A DNA stretch of 14,508 bases from Granulicatella adiacens (GTDB taxonomy: Bacteria; Bacillota; Bacilli; Lactobacillales; Aerococcaceae), in contig JAGZLX010000039.1 in NCBI GenBank assembly GCA_018364485.1, positions 1-14,508 on the forward strand, written 5' to 3'. Under the pieces are notes generated by a model. That model saw only the letters and a program-made list of their open reading frames with translations. It ran no database searches and had not been told where the DNA came from. Of the stretch, positions 1 through 7,441 are shown piece by piece. The translations under genes and the position numbers were made by a program. Positions within the stretch are counted from its first letter, which is position 1, and the number at the start of each line of letters is the position of its first letter.

Positions 1-1
1 T

Positions 2-844
2 AGTGATAACAGTGGACAATTATGTGATGAGTTGTCACGTAAAGATACTCGTATTCGAGTGCTTCATATTCCAAATGAAGGAGTCTCTAATGCAAGAAAT
101 CTAGGAATCCAGTCATCGAGAGGTGAGTGGATTTCGTTTATCGATAGTGATGATTTTGTTACGGAAGATTATTTAGAAACTTTATTGCAACCCGTTGAAA
201 TAGATGAAACAATCGGTTTTTCCATTGGAAAATTACATCATATCCAAAATGGAGTTGTGACAGCATTACCTGAAACAAGTAGTGAATTAAATGTTTGGGA
301 TACAGAACAGACACTTAAAGAACTATTAACGACAGAAAAAACATCATTTTTTCCTGTCGCAAAACTATTTCGTAAGAGTCTCATTCAAAACCATCAATTT
401 AATACGGAATATCATCTTGCAGAAGATGCGTTATTCTTAACAGAATTATTAATTCAAACAAAATGCAACACAGTTTTTGTTGATAAACCAATTTACTTTT
501 ACGATCATCGTGAGGGAAGCGCAACGACATCAGTCAATCAGTATGTTTTTGATACAGTTACTGTGTATCAAGAAATTATTGCAATGGTTAAGAAAGAATT
601 TCCAAGATTGCAACCGGAATTGAATAATCGTGAATATTGGTCTTATATTACTGTATACGATAAGTTGATTTTCGCGAATAATAAGCAGTTTACTGAGAAA
701 GAAAAAGAGTATAGAAGATGGATTCTAAAGCATAAAAAAGAAATAATGAAAGATCAATATTTTACGAAATTTAGAAAAATTGCTATTGTATTCTTAAGTA
801 TTTCGCCGATTCTTTATAAGAAAATTGTTGAGTTGAAAAAGTAG
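2..844 (+). CDS. Glycosyltransferase family 2, 5'-truncated by window edge
   Basis: This is the C-terminal 280 residues of a GT-A fold family-2 glycosyltransferase. The frame is open to the left edge, and its first visible residues (DNSGQLCDEL) are the usual continuation of the family's DDGSTD nucleotide-sugar motif, so the true start lies outside the window. The TTG at 32 is not a start. Visible motifs are GVSNARN (about residues 27-33), the DSDD metal/UDP-sugar motif (residues 48-51 of the visible part) and AEDALF (about 140), the position of the usual catalytic acidic pair. The C-terminus is basic with a short hydrophobic stretch, consistent with a cytoplasmic membrane-associated enzyme. 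It lies 18 bp before the polymerase-LicD gene, so it probably adds a sugar to the lipid-linked repeat handled by the downstream genes. The donor and acceptor sugars cannot be read from sequence. Confidence 0.88.
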   Translation, partial: SDNSGQLCDELSRKDTRIRVLHIPNEGVSNARNLGIQSSRGEWISFIDSDDFVTEDYLETLLQPVEIDETIGFSIGKLHHIQNGVVTALPETSSELNVWDTEQTLKELLTTEKTSFFPVAKLFRKSLIQNHQFNTEYHLAEDALFLTELLIQTKCNTVFVDKPIYFYDHREGSATTSVNQYVFDTVTVYQEIIAMVKKEFPRLQPELNNREYWSYITVYDKLIFANNKQFTEKEKEYRRWILKHKKEIMKDQYFTKFRKIAIVFLSISPILYKKIVELKK

Positions 845-862
845 TAAATAAAGGAGTTAAAA

Positions 863-3019
863 ATGAGTTTTTCAAAAATTAATGATTACTTGGAAAAGTA
901 TAAAGTGGGGGTAGCCTATTCATTTATCCTCGTTTCTATTTTAAGTATGAGTTCTCTTATTTATAAAGTGGCAAATCCAATTTATAAAGGGTTATCTGCG
1001 GTAGTTTTCGTATTCATTTTAGTTTCCCTTTTAGGTGGCTTTAAGAAAATCAAGGCGGACGTAAAATTTTTAATATTATTTGGATTAGTTGCTGGGAGTC
1101 ATTTGTTGTCAGCATTAGTGAATCGTTCAGGTAATTTTCTTGGAAATATCACGGAAGTTATTTTTATGGTTACTTATATTTTGTTATTTGTTATGTTAGA
1201 AGCAAAACAATTGCAGAAAGTTTTTCAAATGACAGATATTACAGTTCAAGTTATATCTTTTTTATCTGCCCTATTTGCATTAGTTTTATTTTTTGCAAGA
1301 GTATTAATCTTATTTAAAGTAGGAGACCGTTCTTATTCATATGGTGTTTTGAACGGAAGAGTTTGGGGTATTGTTAACCCTAATGCTAGTGCTATTTTTA
1401 CCTATATTAGTATTGTTTTAGCACTTTATTTAATACATCAAGGACATAAATATTCGGTTTATTTCAAAATTAACAACATCATTCAAGTAATTTATTTTGC
1501 TTTGATGCAAAGTCGTGGAGCACTATTATCATTACTATTAATGATTGGTTTATATTTTGCTTTTGTTGCAAGAGGCACCCTTGTTAAAAGGTTCATTGCT
1601 TTTCTAACAATAGCTATTTTGGTGTTTGGTACAAATGTAGGGATTAGTTTTGCTGCTTCAAAATATATAACTTCTAGTCGAGCAACCGTTTTTAATTTTG
1701 ATAAAACGACAAAAATCTCGGATAATGCATCTTCATCTTCAGAGGTTGCTAAAGAATTGCATTTAATTGAGACAACACCAAGTGGAAGAACGCATATTTG
1801 GAAAAATGCACTGAAAATGGGAAGTGTAAAACCTGTACTTGGGTATGGAGTTCGAAATGTACCGAATTACTACTCTCAGTACTTTAGTAAATATGAAATC
1901 CAAAATTCTTTAATCGGTGGGAATTTCCATAATATCTTTATTACTGTTTTTGTAAGCTCTGGTATTGTTGGTTTAGTTGCCTTTATGATGCTATTAGGAT
2001 ATATCATTCAACGTTTCGTACGATATCTATTTATTTCGAAGAAAAATTCAGATAAATTAGTGATGATTCTATTCTTCGGAATGCTGTTAGGGCAATTGTT
2101 CGAAAGCCAAATTATGTATTCAACAAACTTCATTAACATTATGTTTTGGTTTGTTGCAGGTTATGGATTGATGATTTGTAAACGAGATGAGAAAATCCGA
2201 TATCAAGAAGTGACAGATGTTCGTGAGATTCAACAAATGGAACTAGGCATTATGGAATACATCCATGAAGTTTGCGATAAGATTGGAGTGAAGTACTTCT
2301 TAGCATACGGAAGTTTGATTGGTGCAGTTCGCCATCAAGGATTTATTCCATGGGATGATGACATGGATATTTGTATGTTAAGAGACGACTATGAAAAACT
2401 CCAAGATTATTTAATTGCAAATCCTTCTGAACGTTATCAAGTGATGTCATATAAGAACAATCGTAATTATGTTTATCCATTTATGAAAGTGATGGACAAT
2501 CAAACATATCTAATTGAAGAAGATGTTCGTATCGATTCAAATATGGGAATTTACGTTGATATTTTCCCAGTGGATGGATATGAAGATGACCAAGCGTTTA
2601 AAGATAAAATGACAACGATTATTAAAAAGCGTCAATTAAGTTGTTATACATTCAAAGGAATTACGAATAAGAACAGCTTTATCAATTCCCTTATTCGATA
2701 TGCTTCTGTAATCGCATTTTATTTCACAGATACCAATAAATATGTGAAGCAAATTGACGAATTGGCTAAATCAAGAAAAGTTGAAGATTATGAGCTCGTT
2801 GATTATCTGATTTACAAAGATATGAATAAGCCAGTTTGGAAACGTGAATGGTTGAAAGATGTAAAGGTTGGTAATTTTGAAGGAAGAGATTTTCTGATTC
2901 CTGTAAACTTCCATGAACTTCTAACTTCGGACTACGGTAATTATATGCAATTACCTCCAGTTGAACAGCAAGTTTCTCATCATGATTTTAGATTGTGGAA
3001 AATAGTGGAAGAAAAATAA
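863..3019 (+). CDS. Wzy-like polymerase fused to a LicD phosphocholine transferase domain
   Basis: This 718-residue protein starts at ATG 863 behind AAGGAG (851-856). Residues 1 to about 440 are polytopic membrane with roughly ten or more hydrophobic segments. They carry O-antigen polymerase/ligase (Wzy_C) features: SRG at 217-219, SGRTHIW from 307, a long extracytoplasmic loop around 268-350, and an HN pair at 356-357 followed by a GIVGL helix. From about residue 453 the protein becomes a cytoplasmic LicD-family domain with GSLIGAVRH and FIPWDDDMDI (W497, D498-D500, D502), the metal-binding nucleotidyltransferase-like core. It ends in a PPVEQQV tail that the separate LicD downstream also has. 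The simplest reading is a teichoic-acid-chain polymerase with a built-in transferase moving phosphocholine from CDP-choline to a repeat sugar. Stand-alone polymerases are about 400-450 residues, so the fusion is the odd feature. Polymerase versus ligase activity is not settled. Confidence 0.85.
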   Translation: MSFSKINDYLEKYKVGVAYSFILVSILSMSSLIYKVANPIYKGLSAVVFVFILVSLLGGFKKIKADVKFLILFGLVAGSHLLSALVNRSGNFLGNITEVIFMVTYILLFVMLEAKQLQKVFQMTDITVQVISFLSALFALVLFFARVLILFKVGDRSYSYGVLNGRVWGIVNPNASAIFTYISIVLALYLIHQGHKYSVYFKINNIIQVIYFALMQSRGALLSLLLMIGLYFAFVARGTLVKRFIAFLTIAILVFGTNVGISFAASKYITSSRATVFNFDKTTKISDNASSSSEVAKELHLIETTPSGRTHIWKNALKMGSVKPVLGYGVRNVPNYYSQYFSKYEIQNSLIGGNFHNIFITVFVSSGIVGLVAFMMLLGYIIQRFVRYLFISKKNSDKLVMILFFGMLLGQLFESQIMYSTNFINIMFWFVAGYGLMICKRDEKIRYQEVTDVREIQQMELGIMEYIHEVCDKIGVKYFLAYGSLIGAVRHQGFIPWDDDMDICMLRDDYEKLQDYLIANPSERYQVMSYKNNRNYVYPFMKVMDNQTYLIEEDVRIDSNMGIYVDIFPVDGYEDDQAFKDKMTTIIKKRQLSCYTFKGITNKNSFINSLIRYASVIAFYFTDTNKYVKQIDELAKSRKVEDYELVDYLIYKDMNKPVWKREWLKDVKVGNFEGRDFLIPVNFHELLTSDYGNYMQLPPVEQQVSHHDFRLWKIVEEK

Positions 3020-3022
3020 AAA

Positions 3023-3028
3023 AAGAGG
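3023..3028 (+). promoter_or_regulatory. Ribosome binding site fixing the tacF start
   Basis: AAGAGG lies 5 bases before ATG 3034. The frame can be extended back to a GTG at 2995 inside the previous gene, but that start has no ribosome binding site and would add a charged 13-residue leader absent from TacF-type proteins. ATG 3034 gives the family-like N-terminus MKNIKLNALTN. Confidence 0.75.
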
Positions 3029-3033
3029 TTTAT

Positions 3034-4518
3034 ATGAAAAATATTAAGCTGAACGCATTAACGAATATGCTTGTGCGAATACTGAATATTGTCTTTCCTC
3101 TAATCACGGGACCGTATATTTCGCGTGTGCTGAGTAAGGAGGATTTTGGTAATTTTAACGTTGCTAATACAATATTAAATTTATTTATTCCATTTGCAAC
3201 TCTTGGAATCTACAATTATGGAATGCGTGAGATTAGTAAAGTAAAGAATGATCGAGACAAGATTAATAAGGTATTCAGTCAGCTCTTTTATATTTCACTA
3301 ATCTGTACGATTGCGACTACAATCGTTTATTATATTTATGTTAGTTTTACGATTGAAACACCAGATTTAAGATATTTGTACTACATTTTAGGGGTTCAAT
3401 TATTCTCTCAACTATTCTACATTGAATGGTTAAACGAAGCTTTTGAAAACTATAAATTTATTTTTTATAAGACTTTAGTGATTCGTATCCTGATGCTAGT
3501 GGCTGTCTTCATGTTCGTCAAGAAAGCAGAGGACATCATTCCGTATACGATTGTCATGTCTGTAATTACGTTAATTAATTTCCTTGCAAGTTTTGTATGG
3601 ATCAAGCGAGAAGTCAAATTTGTTAGGGTTCATGTAAAAGATATGCTGAAAATGATGAGTCCATTATTTGCAGTATTATTAATTGCAAATGCGAATATGT
3701 TGTATACGTATTTGGACCAAATTTTCTTATCTAAGATCGGTATTGTAGAAAATGTTACTTACTATGTTACGGGATATAATATTGCAACCCTGTTAGCAAG
3801 AGTCGTTAGTGGAGCTGTAAGTGTGAGTGTACCAAGGCTGGGCTACTATCTTGGAATAGGGGATAGAAAAGCTTATCAAGACTTAGTAAATAAAGGAAGT
3901 CAAGCCTTTTTCTTCTTCCTTGTTCCTATCTGTGTTGGGTTAGCATCCGTCGGAATACCCGTAACTTTATTATACGGTGGAGAAAAATACTTTTTTGCTG
4001 GAATGTGTACAGTGCTCTTTGCCATTCGTACAATCGGTTGGGCATTAGAAATTATTTTCGGAACACAAGTTATTCTTGTAAATGGTTATGAGGAGAGATT
4101 AACCATTCTTTACTTCGTCGGTGGTGGAATTAACTTGTTGCTAAATAGTGTCTTATTCTTTACGGGAGTTACAGCTCCAGAGTATTACATTATTACGACA
4201 ATGGCAGCAGAGATTGTTTTATTACTCTTAGAATATGTGTTTATTCGAAATATGGAATTGGTTCAAGTGAAACCAATTCTGCATATGCTTAAGAGATATA
4301 TTGCTTTATCATTAGGTTTTGTACCGATTGCATTTGTTGTAAATCATTTTGTGCCGTATGGGCAAGTAGTGGATAAACAATTATTATTAAACATTGGTTT
4401 GACGGTCATTAGTTCAGTAATTTATTATCTAATTGCTTTGGCGATTGTAAAAGATGATTTATATCAATCAATTTTAAAAGGTGTTTTATCAAAATTAAAA
4501 ATAGGAGCTAAATCATGA
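3034..4518 (+). CDS. tacF: TacF-type teichoic acid repeat-unit flippase
   Basis: This 494-residue polytopic membrane protein of the polysaccharide transporter/MOP superfamily has about 12-14 hydrophobic helices. It would move the undecaprenyl-linked, phosphocholine-bearing repeat unit across the membrane. The N-terminus (MKNIKLNALTNMLVRILNI, then LITGPYISRVL) and internal stretches such as NEAFENY, FYKT.VIRILMLV, ANANMLYTYLDQIF and SVPRLGYYLG resemble pneumococcal TacF as I remember it, more than generic Wzx proteins. In pneumococcus TacF exports choline-decorated repeats, and altered TacF relaxes the need for choline. The gene starts 14 bp after the polymerase-LicD stop and overlaps the next licD by 4 bp (ATGA), so the three are probably translationally coupled. 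Pneumococcal lic2 has the related order tacF-licD1-licD2. A Wzx for another choline-decorated polymer is the alternative. Confidence 0.85.
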   Translation: MKNIKLNALTNMLVRILNIVFPLITGPYISRVLSKEDFGNFNVANTILNLFIPFATLGIYNYGMREISKVKNDRDKINKVFSQLFYISLICTIATTIVYYIYVSFTIETPDLRYLYYILGVQLFSQLFYIEWLNEAFENYKFIFYKTLVIRILMLVAVFMFVKKAEDIIPYTIVMSVITLINFLASFVWIKREVKFVRVHVKDMLKMMSPLFAVLLIANANMLYTYLDQIFLSKIGIVENVTYYVTGYNIATLLARVVSGAVSVSVPRLGYYLGIGDRKAYQDLVNKGSQAFFFFLVPICVGLASVGIPVTLLYGGEKYFFAGMCTVLFAIRTIGWALEIIFGTQVILVNGYEERLTILYFVGGGINLLLNSVLFFTGVTAPEYYIITTMAAEIVLLLLEYVFIRNMELVQVKPILHMLKRYIALSLGFVPIAFVVNHFVPYGQVVDKQLLLNIGLTVISSVIYYLIALAIVKDDLYQSILKGVLSKLKIGAKS

Positions 4519-5333
4519 CAAAAGAAAGAGTAATGAGTTTAGATGAAATTAAAGAGGTAGAATTGAATATTCTAAAATATTTACATGAACTTTGCGAAAA
4601 ACATGATATTAAATATTTTATAGATTTTGGTTCGTTGTTGGGGGCTGTTCGTCATGGTGGATTTATTCCATGGGATGATGACACAGATATTTCATTAGCA
4701 CGTGATGAATTTGAACGTTTATACGAAGTTCTTGTAAAAGAGCAACATCCATATTATCGTTTGATTTCATTTAGAGAAACACCGGGATATCCATTTAGCT
4801 ATATGAGAGTTTATGATATTCGTACTCGTCGTGATGCTGAATTGATTGATAAGAGTGTAGTGTTAGGAACTTGTGTGGATATTTTCCCATATGATGGAGT
4901 TGTTACAGAAGAAGCTGACCGTAAAAGAATGAAACAGTACAAAAACTTCTTACGACTCTCATCCTTAAATTTCAAGGGAATTGAAATTACGAATGGTGGA
5001 TTAAAAAATATTCCACGATATATTGCTTCTTCTATCTTTAGATTCACATCACCTCAAGTGTGGAATTTGAAATTAGAAGCAGTAGCTAAAAAATATAATA
5101 AAGAAAATTCTACAGACTTTACTTGTTCAATATATGATCCATATTATCCAAAAGGAATCAAAAAAGAATGGTTATATGATACAATTGATATGGCTTATGA
5201 AGATACGGTTGTAAAAGTACCACGAATGTATCATGAAATTCTCGTATATGAATTCGGGGAAGATTATATGACACCTCCTCCAGTAGAACAGCAAGTACCT
5301 GGAGAAGCTAAAAACTATTGGATTGGTGAATAA
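4515..5333 (+). CDS. licD: LicD family phosphocholine transferase
   Basis: This 272-residue cytoplasmic protein of usual LicD length is predicted to transfer phosphocholine from CDP-choline to a sugar of the polymer precursor. Key motifs are GSLLGAVRH, then FIPWDDDTDI (W53, D54-D56, D58), the metal-binding core, then TCVDIFPYDG, and the C-terminal GEDYMTPPPVEQQV segment. No membrane helix or signal peptide is seen. Its ATG overlaps the tacF stop by 4 bp, with AGGAG (4503-4507) inside tacF acting as ribosome binding site. A terminator follows 26 bp after the stop, so this is the last gene of its operon. With the LicD domain fused to the polymerase, the operon has two LicD activities, as in pneumococcus, where LicD1 and LicD2 decorate repeats carrying up to two phosphocholines. 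Which sugar each modifies is unknown. Confidence 0.9.
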   Translation: MTKERVMSLDEIKEVELNILKYLHELCEKHDIKYFIDFGSLLGAVRHGGFIPWDDDTDISLARDEFERLYEVLVKEQHPYYRLISFRETPGYPFSYMRVYDIRTRRDAELIDKSVVLGTCVDIFPYDGVVTEEADRKRMKQYKNFLRLSSLNFKGIEITNGGLKNIPRYIASSIFRFTSPQVWNLKLEAVAKKYNKENSTDFTCSIYDPYYPKGIKKEWLYDTIDMAYEDTVVKVPRMYHEILVYEFGEDYMTPPPVEQQVPGEAKNYWIGE

Positions 5334-5358
5334 CAAACAGAAAAAACAATCTGATTGG

Positions 5359-5393
5359 AAGATGCTCCTATGTTATATTGGAGCATCTTTTTT
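5359..5393 (+). terminator. Intrinsic terminator of the tacF-licD operon
   Basis: A perfect 10-bp stem (AAGATGCTCC 5359-5368 with GGAGCATCTT 5380-5389) has an 11-base loop and runs into T residues through 5393. It separates the polymer operon from the licCA operon. Confidence 0.9.
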
Positions 5394-5404
5394 ATAAAGA
5401 AAAA

Positions 5405-5430
5405 TTTAATATTTATTTTCTTTAATATTT
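5405..5430 (+). repeat. Direct repeat upstream of licCA promoter
   Basis: TTTAATATTT occurs at 5405-5414 and again at 5421-5430, spaced 16 bp start to start, just upstream of the licCA promoter. Each copy contains TTTAAT, the complement of the ATTARA hexamer reported for CovR/CsrR binding. The region is very AT-rich, so chance is possible. A regulatory role is inference. Confidence 0.4.
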
Positions 5431-5459
5431 GTTCATATTTATGGAAAATAGAGTATAAT
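5429..5459 (+). promoter_or_regulatory. Predicted promoter of the licCA-permease operon
   Basis: The -10 is a consensus TATAAT at 5454-5459. The -35 is poor: TTGTTC at 5429-5434 with a 19-bp spacer is the best fit. Transcription would start near 5466, only about 14 bases before the ATG, so the leader holds little more than the ribosome binding site. TGTTCA (5430-5435) and TGAACA (5461-5466) form an inverted pair around the -10, a possible operator. Confidence 0.65.
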
Positions 5460-5479
5460 TTGAACAGAGGAGGAGTTAT

Positions 5480-7255
5480 ATGTTAAGTAAGCATCAATTT
5501 CAATTGTTATTGAATTTAAAAAACAAGACTGAAAAGACGAACCAAAGAGCAATTGCTGAAGAACTCGGATTTTCTCTTGGAACGGTCAACAAACTGATTC
5601 AAGAAGCTGAGCCGAAGGAATGGATTACGTCTGAATATGAATTAACAGAAAAAGGTCTTAAGACGCTGGAACCTTATCGCGTAGAAAATGCGATTATTAT
5701 GGCAGCAGGAATGAGTACTCGTTTTGCTCCATTATCGTACGAAACTCCAAAAGGGCTCTTAGTCGTAAAAGGAGAACGTCTTATTGAACGTGAAATTAAG
5801 CAATTAAGAGAAGCGGGCATTCAAAAAATCACCGTTGTTGTCGGATATATGAAGGAAAAAATGTTTTATTTAGCGGACAAGTTTGGCGTAGAGATTGTTG
5901 TGAACGAAGATTATTATCGTTTCAATAATTGTTCTTCCTTAATGCTTGTTAGAAAACAACTAGGAAATACGTATATTTGTTCATCCGATAATTACTTTGT
6001 AGAAAATCCATTTGAAGAGTACGTTTACCGTGGATACTATTCAACCGTATTTGCCCAAGGTGAAACGGACGAATATTGTGTCATTGAAACATCAGACGGT
6101 ACAATCCGCAAGGTCACAATTGGCGGAGAAAACAAATGGTATATGCTTGGACATGTTTATTTTGACCGTGCATTTAGCGAACAATTTGTGTCGATTTTAG
6201 AAAAAGAATTTAAACATGAAGCTTATAAATTACAATTATGGGAAGATTATTACGCTCGCCACTTGGATACATTGCTATTAGAAGCGAGACATTACTCTGA
6301 TGAAGTGATTAAAGAGTTTGATTCATTAGATGAACTGCGTGCCTTTGATGAACACTATTTAATGCATACCAATTCGAAAATCTTATTGAATATTTGCAAC
6401 ACTTTAAATGTGACTCCAGCAGAAATTATTAATATTAAGCCAATCAAGGATGGATTAACCAATACTTCATTCTGTTTTGATTGTAAAGGAAAAACGTATG
6501 TATACCGTCATCCAGGCAAAGGGACTCAAGAGTATATTAACCGACTTAGTGAAGCGGCATCGATGAGAATTGCAGCGGAATTAGAGATTGATAAAACATT
6601 CGTGGTGATGAACGAAGAAGAGGGCTGGAAGATTTCTAAATTCATTAAGAATGCACGCTTGTTAGATTATGATGATAAAGAAGATATCGAAAAAGCCGTA
6701 AGTTTGATGACGAAATTACATCAATCTGGAAAGTCAACACCGTATGCGATCGAATTTGAAAAAGGATTAGTAGACTTCAAAGAAAAATTAATCAAGAGAA
6801 ATCGTTTTGAGTTCGACGATAAAGAAGAATTAGAAGCGATGGTCGGCAAAATAGTCGGCTATCTTGAACAAGATCAGGTAGAACATACCATCTGTCATGG
6901 TGACTGTTATAGTCCTAACTTCTTAGTAGATGAAGAAGGGAATATGAGTCTGATTGACTGGGAATATTCTGGTATGGGAGATCCAACCAGTGACATCGGA
7001 ACATTTGTGGCTTGCTCAGACTATACACTAGAACAAGCAAAAGAATTTATTCAAATCTATTTAGAGCATAATCCTGGTGTTGCTAGTGAACGTCACTTCT
7101 TAGGAATTATCGGTCTTGTATCTTATTATTGGTTCTTATGGGCCTTATTCCAAGAAAGCAATGGGAAACCAGTAGGAGAATTCTTGTATAAGTGGTATCG
7201 TTACACGAAACAATATTGTGCAGAAGCTCTTCGACTTTATGAGGAGGAAAAATAA
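5480..7255 (+). CDS. licCA: Winged-helix/LicC cytidylyltransferase/LicA choline kinase fusion
   Basis: This 591-residue cytoplasmic protein combines three modules. Residues 1-66 look like a winged helix-turn-helix: RAIAEELGFSLGTVNKLI is the recognition unit and EYELTEKGLKTL the wing. Residues 69 to about 300 are a nucleotidyltransferase like LicC: MAAGMSTRF at 74-82, ETPKGLL with K91, VVGYMKE, and a DNYF metal-site motif, predicted to make CDP-choline from CTP and phosphocholine. Residues about 310-591 are a LicA/choline-kinase-like domain with HGDCYSPN (H473-N480, catalytic D475) and IDWEYSGMGDP (D493-E495, metal binding), predicted to phosphorylate choline with ATP. Fusing the enzymes could channel phosphocholine. 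ATG 5480 sits 6 bases after AGGAGG. The next gene starts directly at the stop codon, giving an operon with the small membrane protein and permease. Ethanolamine or another amino alcohol is possible, but the LicD, TacF and Pce neighbours favour choline. Confidence 0.9.
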   Translation: MLSKHQFQLLLNLKNKTEKTNQRAIAEELGFSLGTVNKLIQEAEPKEWITSEYELTEKGLKTLEPYRVENAIIMAAGMSTRFAPLSYETPKGLLVVKGERLIEREIKQLREAGIQKITVVVGYMKEKMFYLADKFGVEIVVNEDYYRFNNCSSLMLVRKQLGNTYICSSDNYFVENPFEEYVYRGYYSTVFAQGETDEYCVIETSDGTIRKVTIGGENKWYMLGHVYFDRAFSEQFVSILEKEFKHEAYKLQLWEDYYARHLDTLLLEARHYSDEVIKEFDSLDELRAFDEHYLMHTNSKILLNICNTLNVTPAEIINIKPIKDGLTNTSFCFDCKGKTYVYRHPGKGTQEYINRLSEAASMRIAAELEIDKTFVVMNEEEGWKISKFIKNARLLDYDDKEDIEKAVSLMTKLHQSGKSTPYAIEFEKGLVDFKEKLIKRNRFEFDDKEELEAMVGKIVGYLEQDQVEHTICHGDCYSPNFLVDEEGNMSLIDWEYSGMGDPTSDIGTFVACSDYTLEQAKEFIQIYLEHNPGVASERHFLGIIGLVSYYWFLWALFQESNGKPVGEFLYKWYRYTKQYCAEALRLYEEEK

Positions 7256-7441
7256 GTGAAAGAAGAAATTTCAATTGAGCAATTAATTGCGGATGAAACA
7301 GAGAATCGATTAAACATGATGGAAAAAGAAGATTATCCTTTTCCTGAAAGATTTTCGAAAGCAGACTACACATGGGTAGTCATTGGCGTCGGAGTGAATT
7401 TACTCCTCGTAATTTTAGCGATGAGTGGGGTGATTCAATAA
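7256..7441 (+). CDS. Small single-helix membrane protein, putative permease partner
   Basis: This 61-residue protein starts at GTG 7256, immediately after the licCA TAA, with GAGGAGG (7241-7247) placed 8 bases upstream. Its stop overlaps the permease ATG by one base (TAATG), which suggests translational coupling. Residues 1-39 are hydrophilic and mostly acidic with ERF near the membrane boundary. Residues 40-60 form one membrane helix (WVVIGVGVNLLLVILAMSGVI), so the N-terminus is probably cytoplasmic or peripheral. I do not recognise the family. Position and coupling suggest a small accessory subunit or stabiliser of the NCS1 permease, in the way some sodium/solute symporters have short helical partners. 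That role is inferred from context only. Confidence 0.75.
   Translation: MKEEISIEQLIADETENRLNMMEKEDYPFPERFSKADYTWVVIGVGVNLLLVILAMSGVIQ

Noticed and set aside
32..844. TTG at 32 as the start of the glycosyltransferase
   Set aside because: The frame is open to the window edge, the upstream residues (DNSGQLCDE) match the family, and there is no ribosome binding site.
2995..3033. GTG 2995 as an upstream start of tacF overlapping the polymerase-LicD gene
   Set aside because: It lacks a ribosome binding site and the added residues do not fit TacF. AAGAGG before ATG 3034 fits well.
4811..5047. Minus-strand 78-codon ORF inside licD
   Set aside because: It is the shadow of a well-supported gene, with no ribosome binding site or family features.
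7372..7440. Earlier in-frame start of the permease inside the small membrane-protein gene
   Set aside because: The extra 23 residues are the out-of-frame reading of the small gene. TAATG coupling at 7441 is the natural start.
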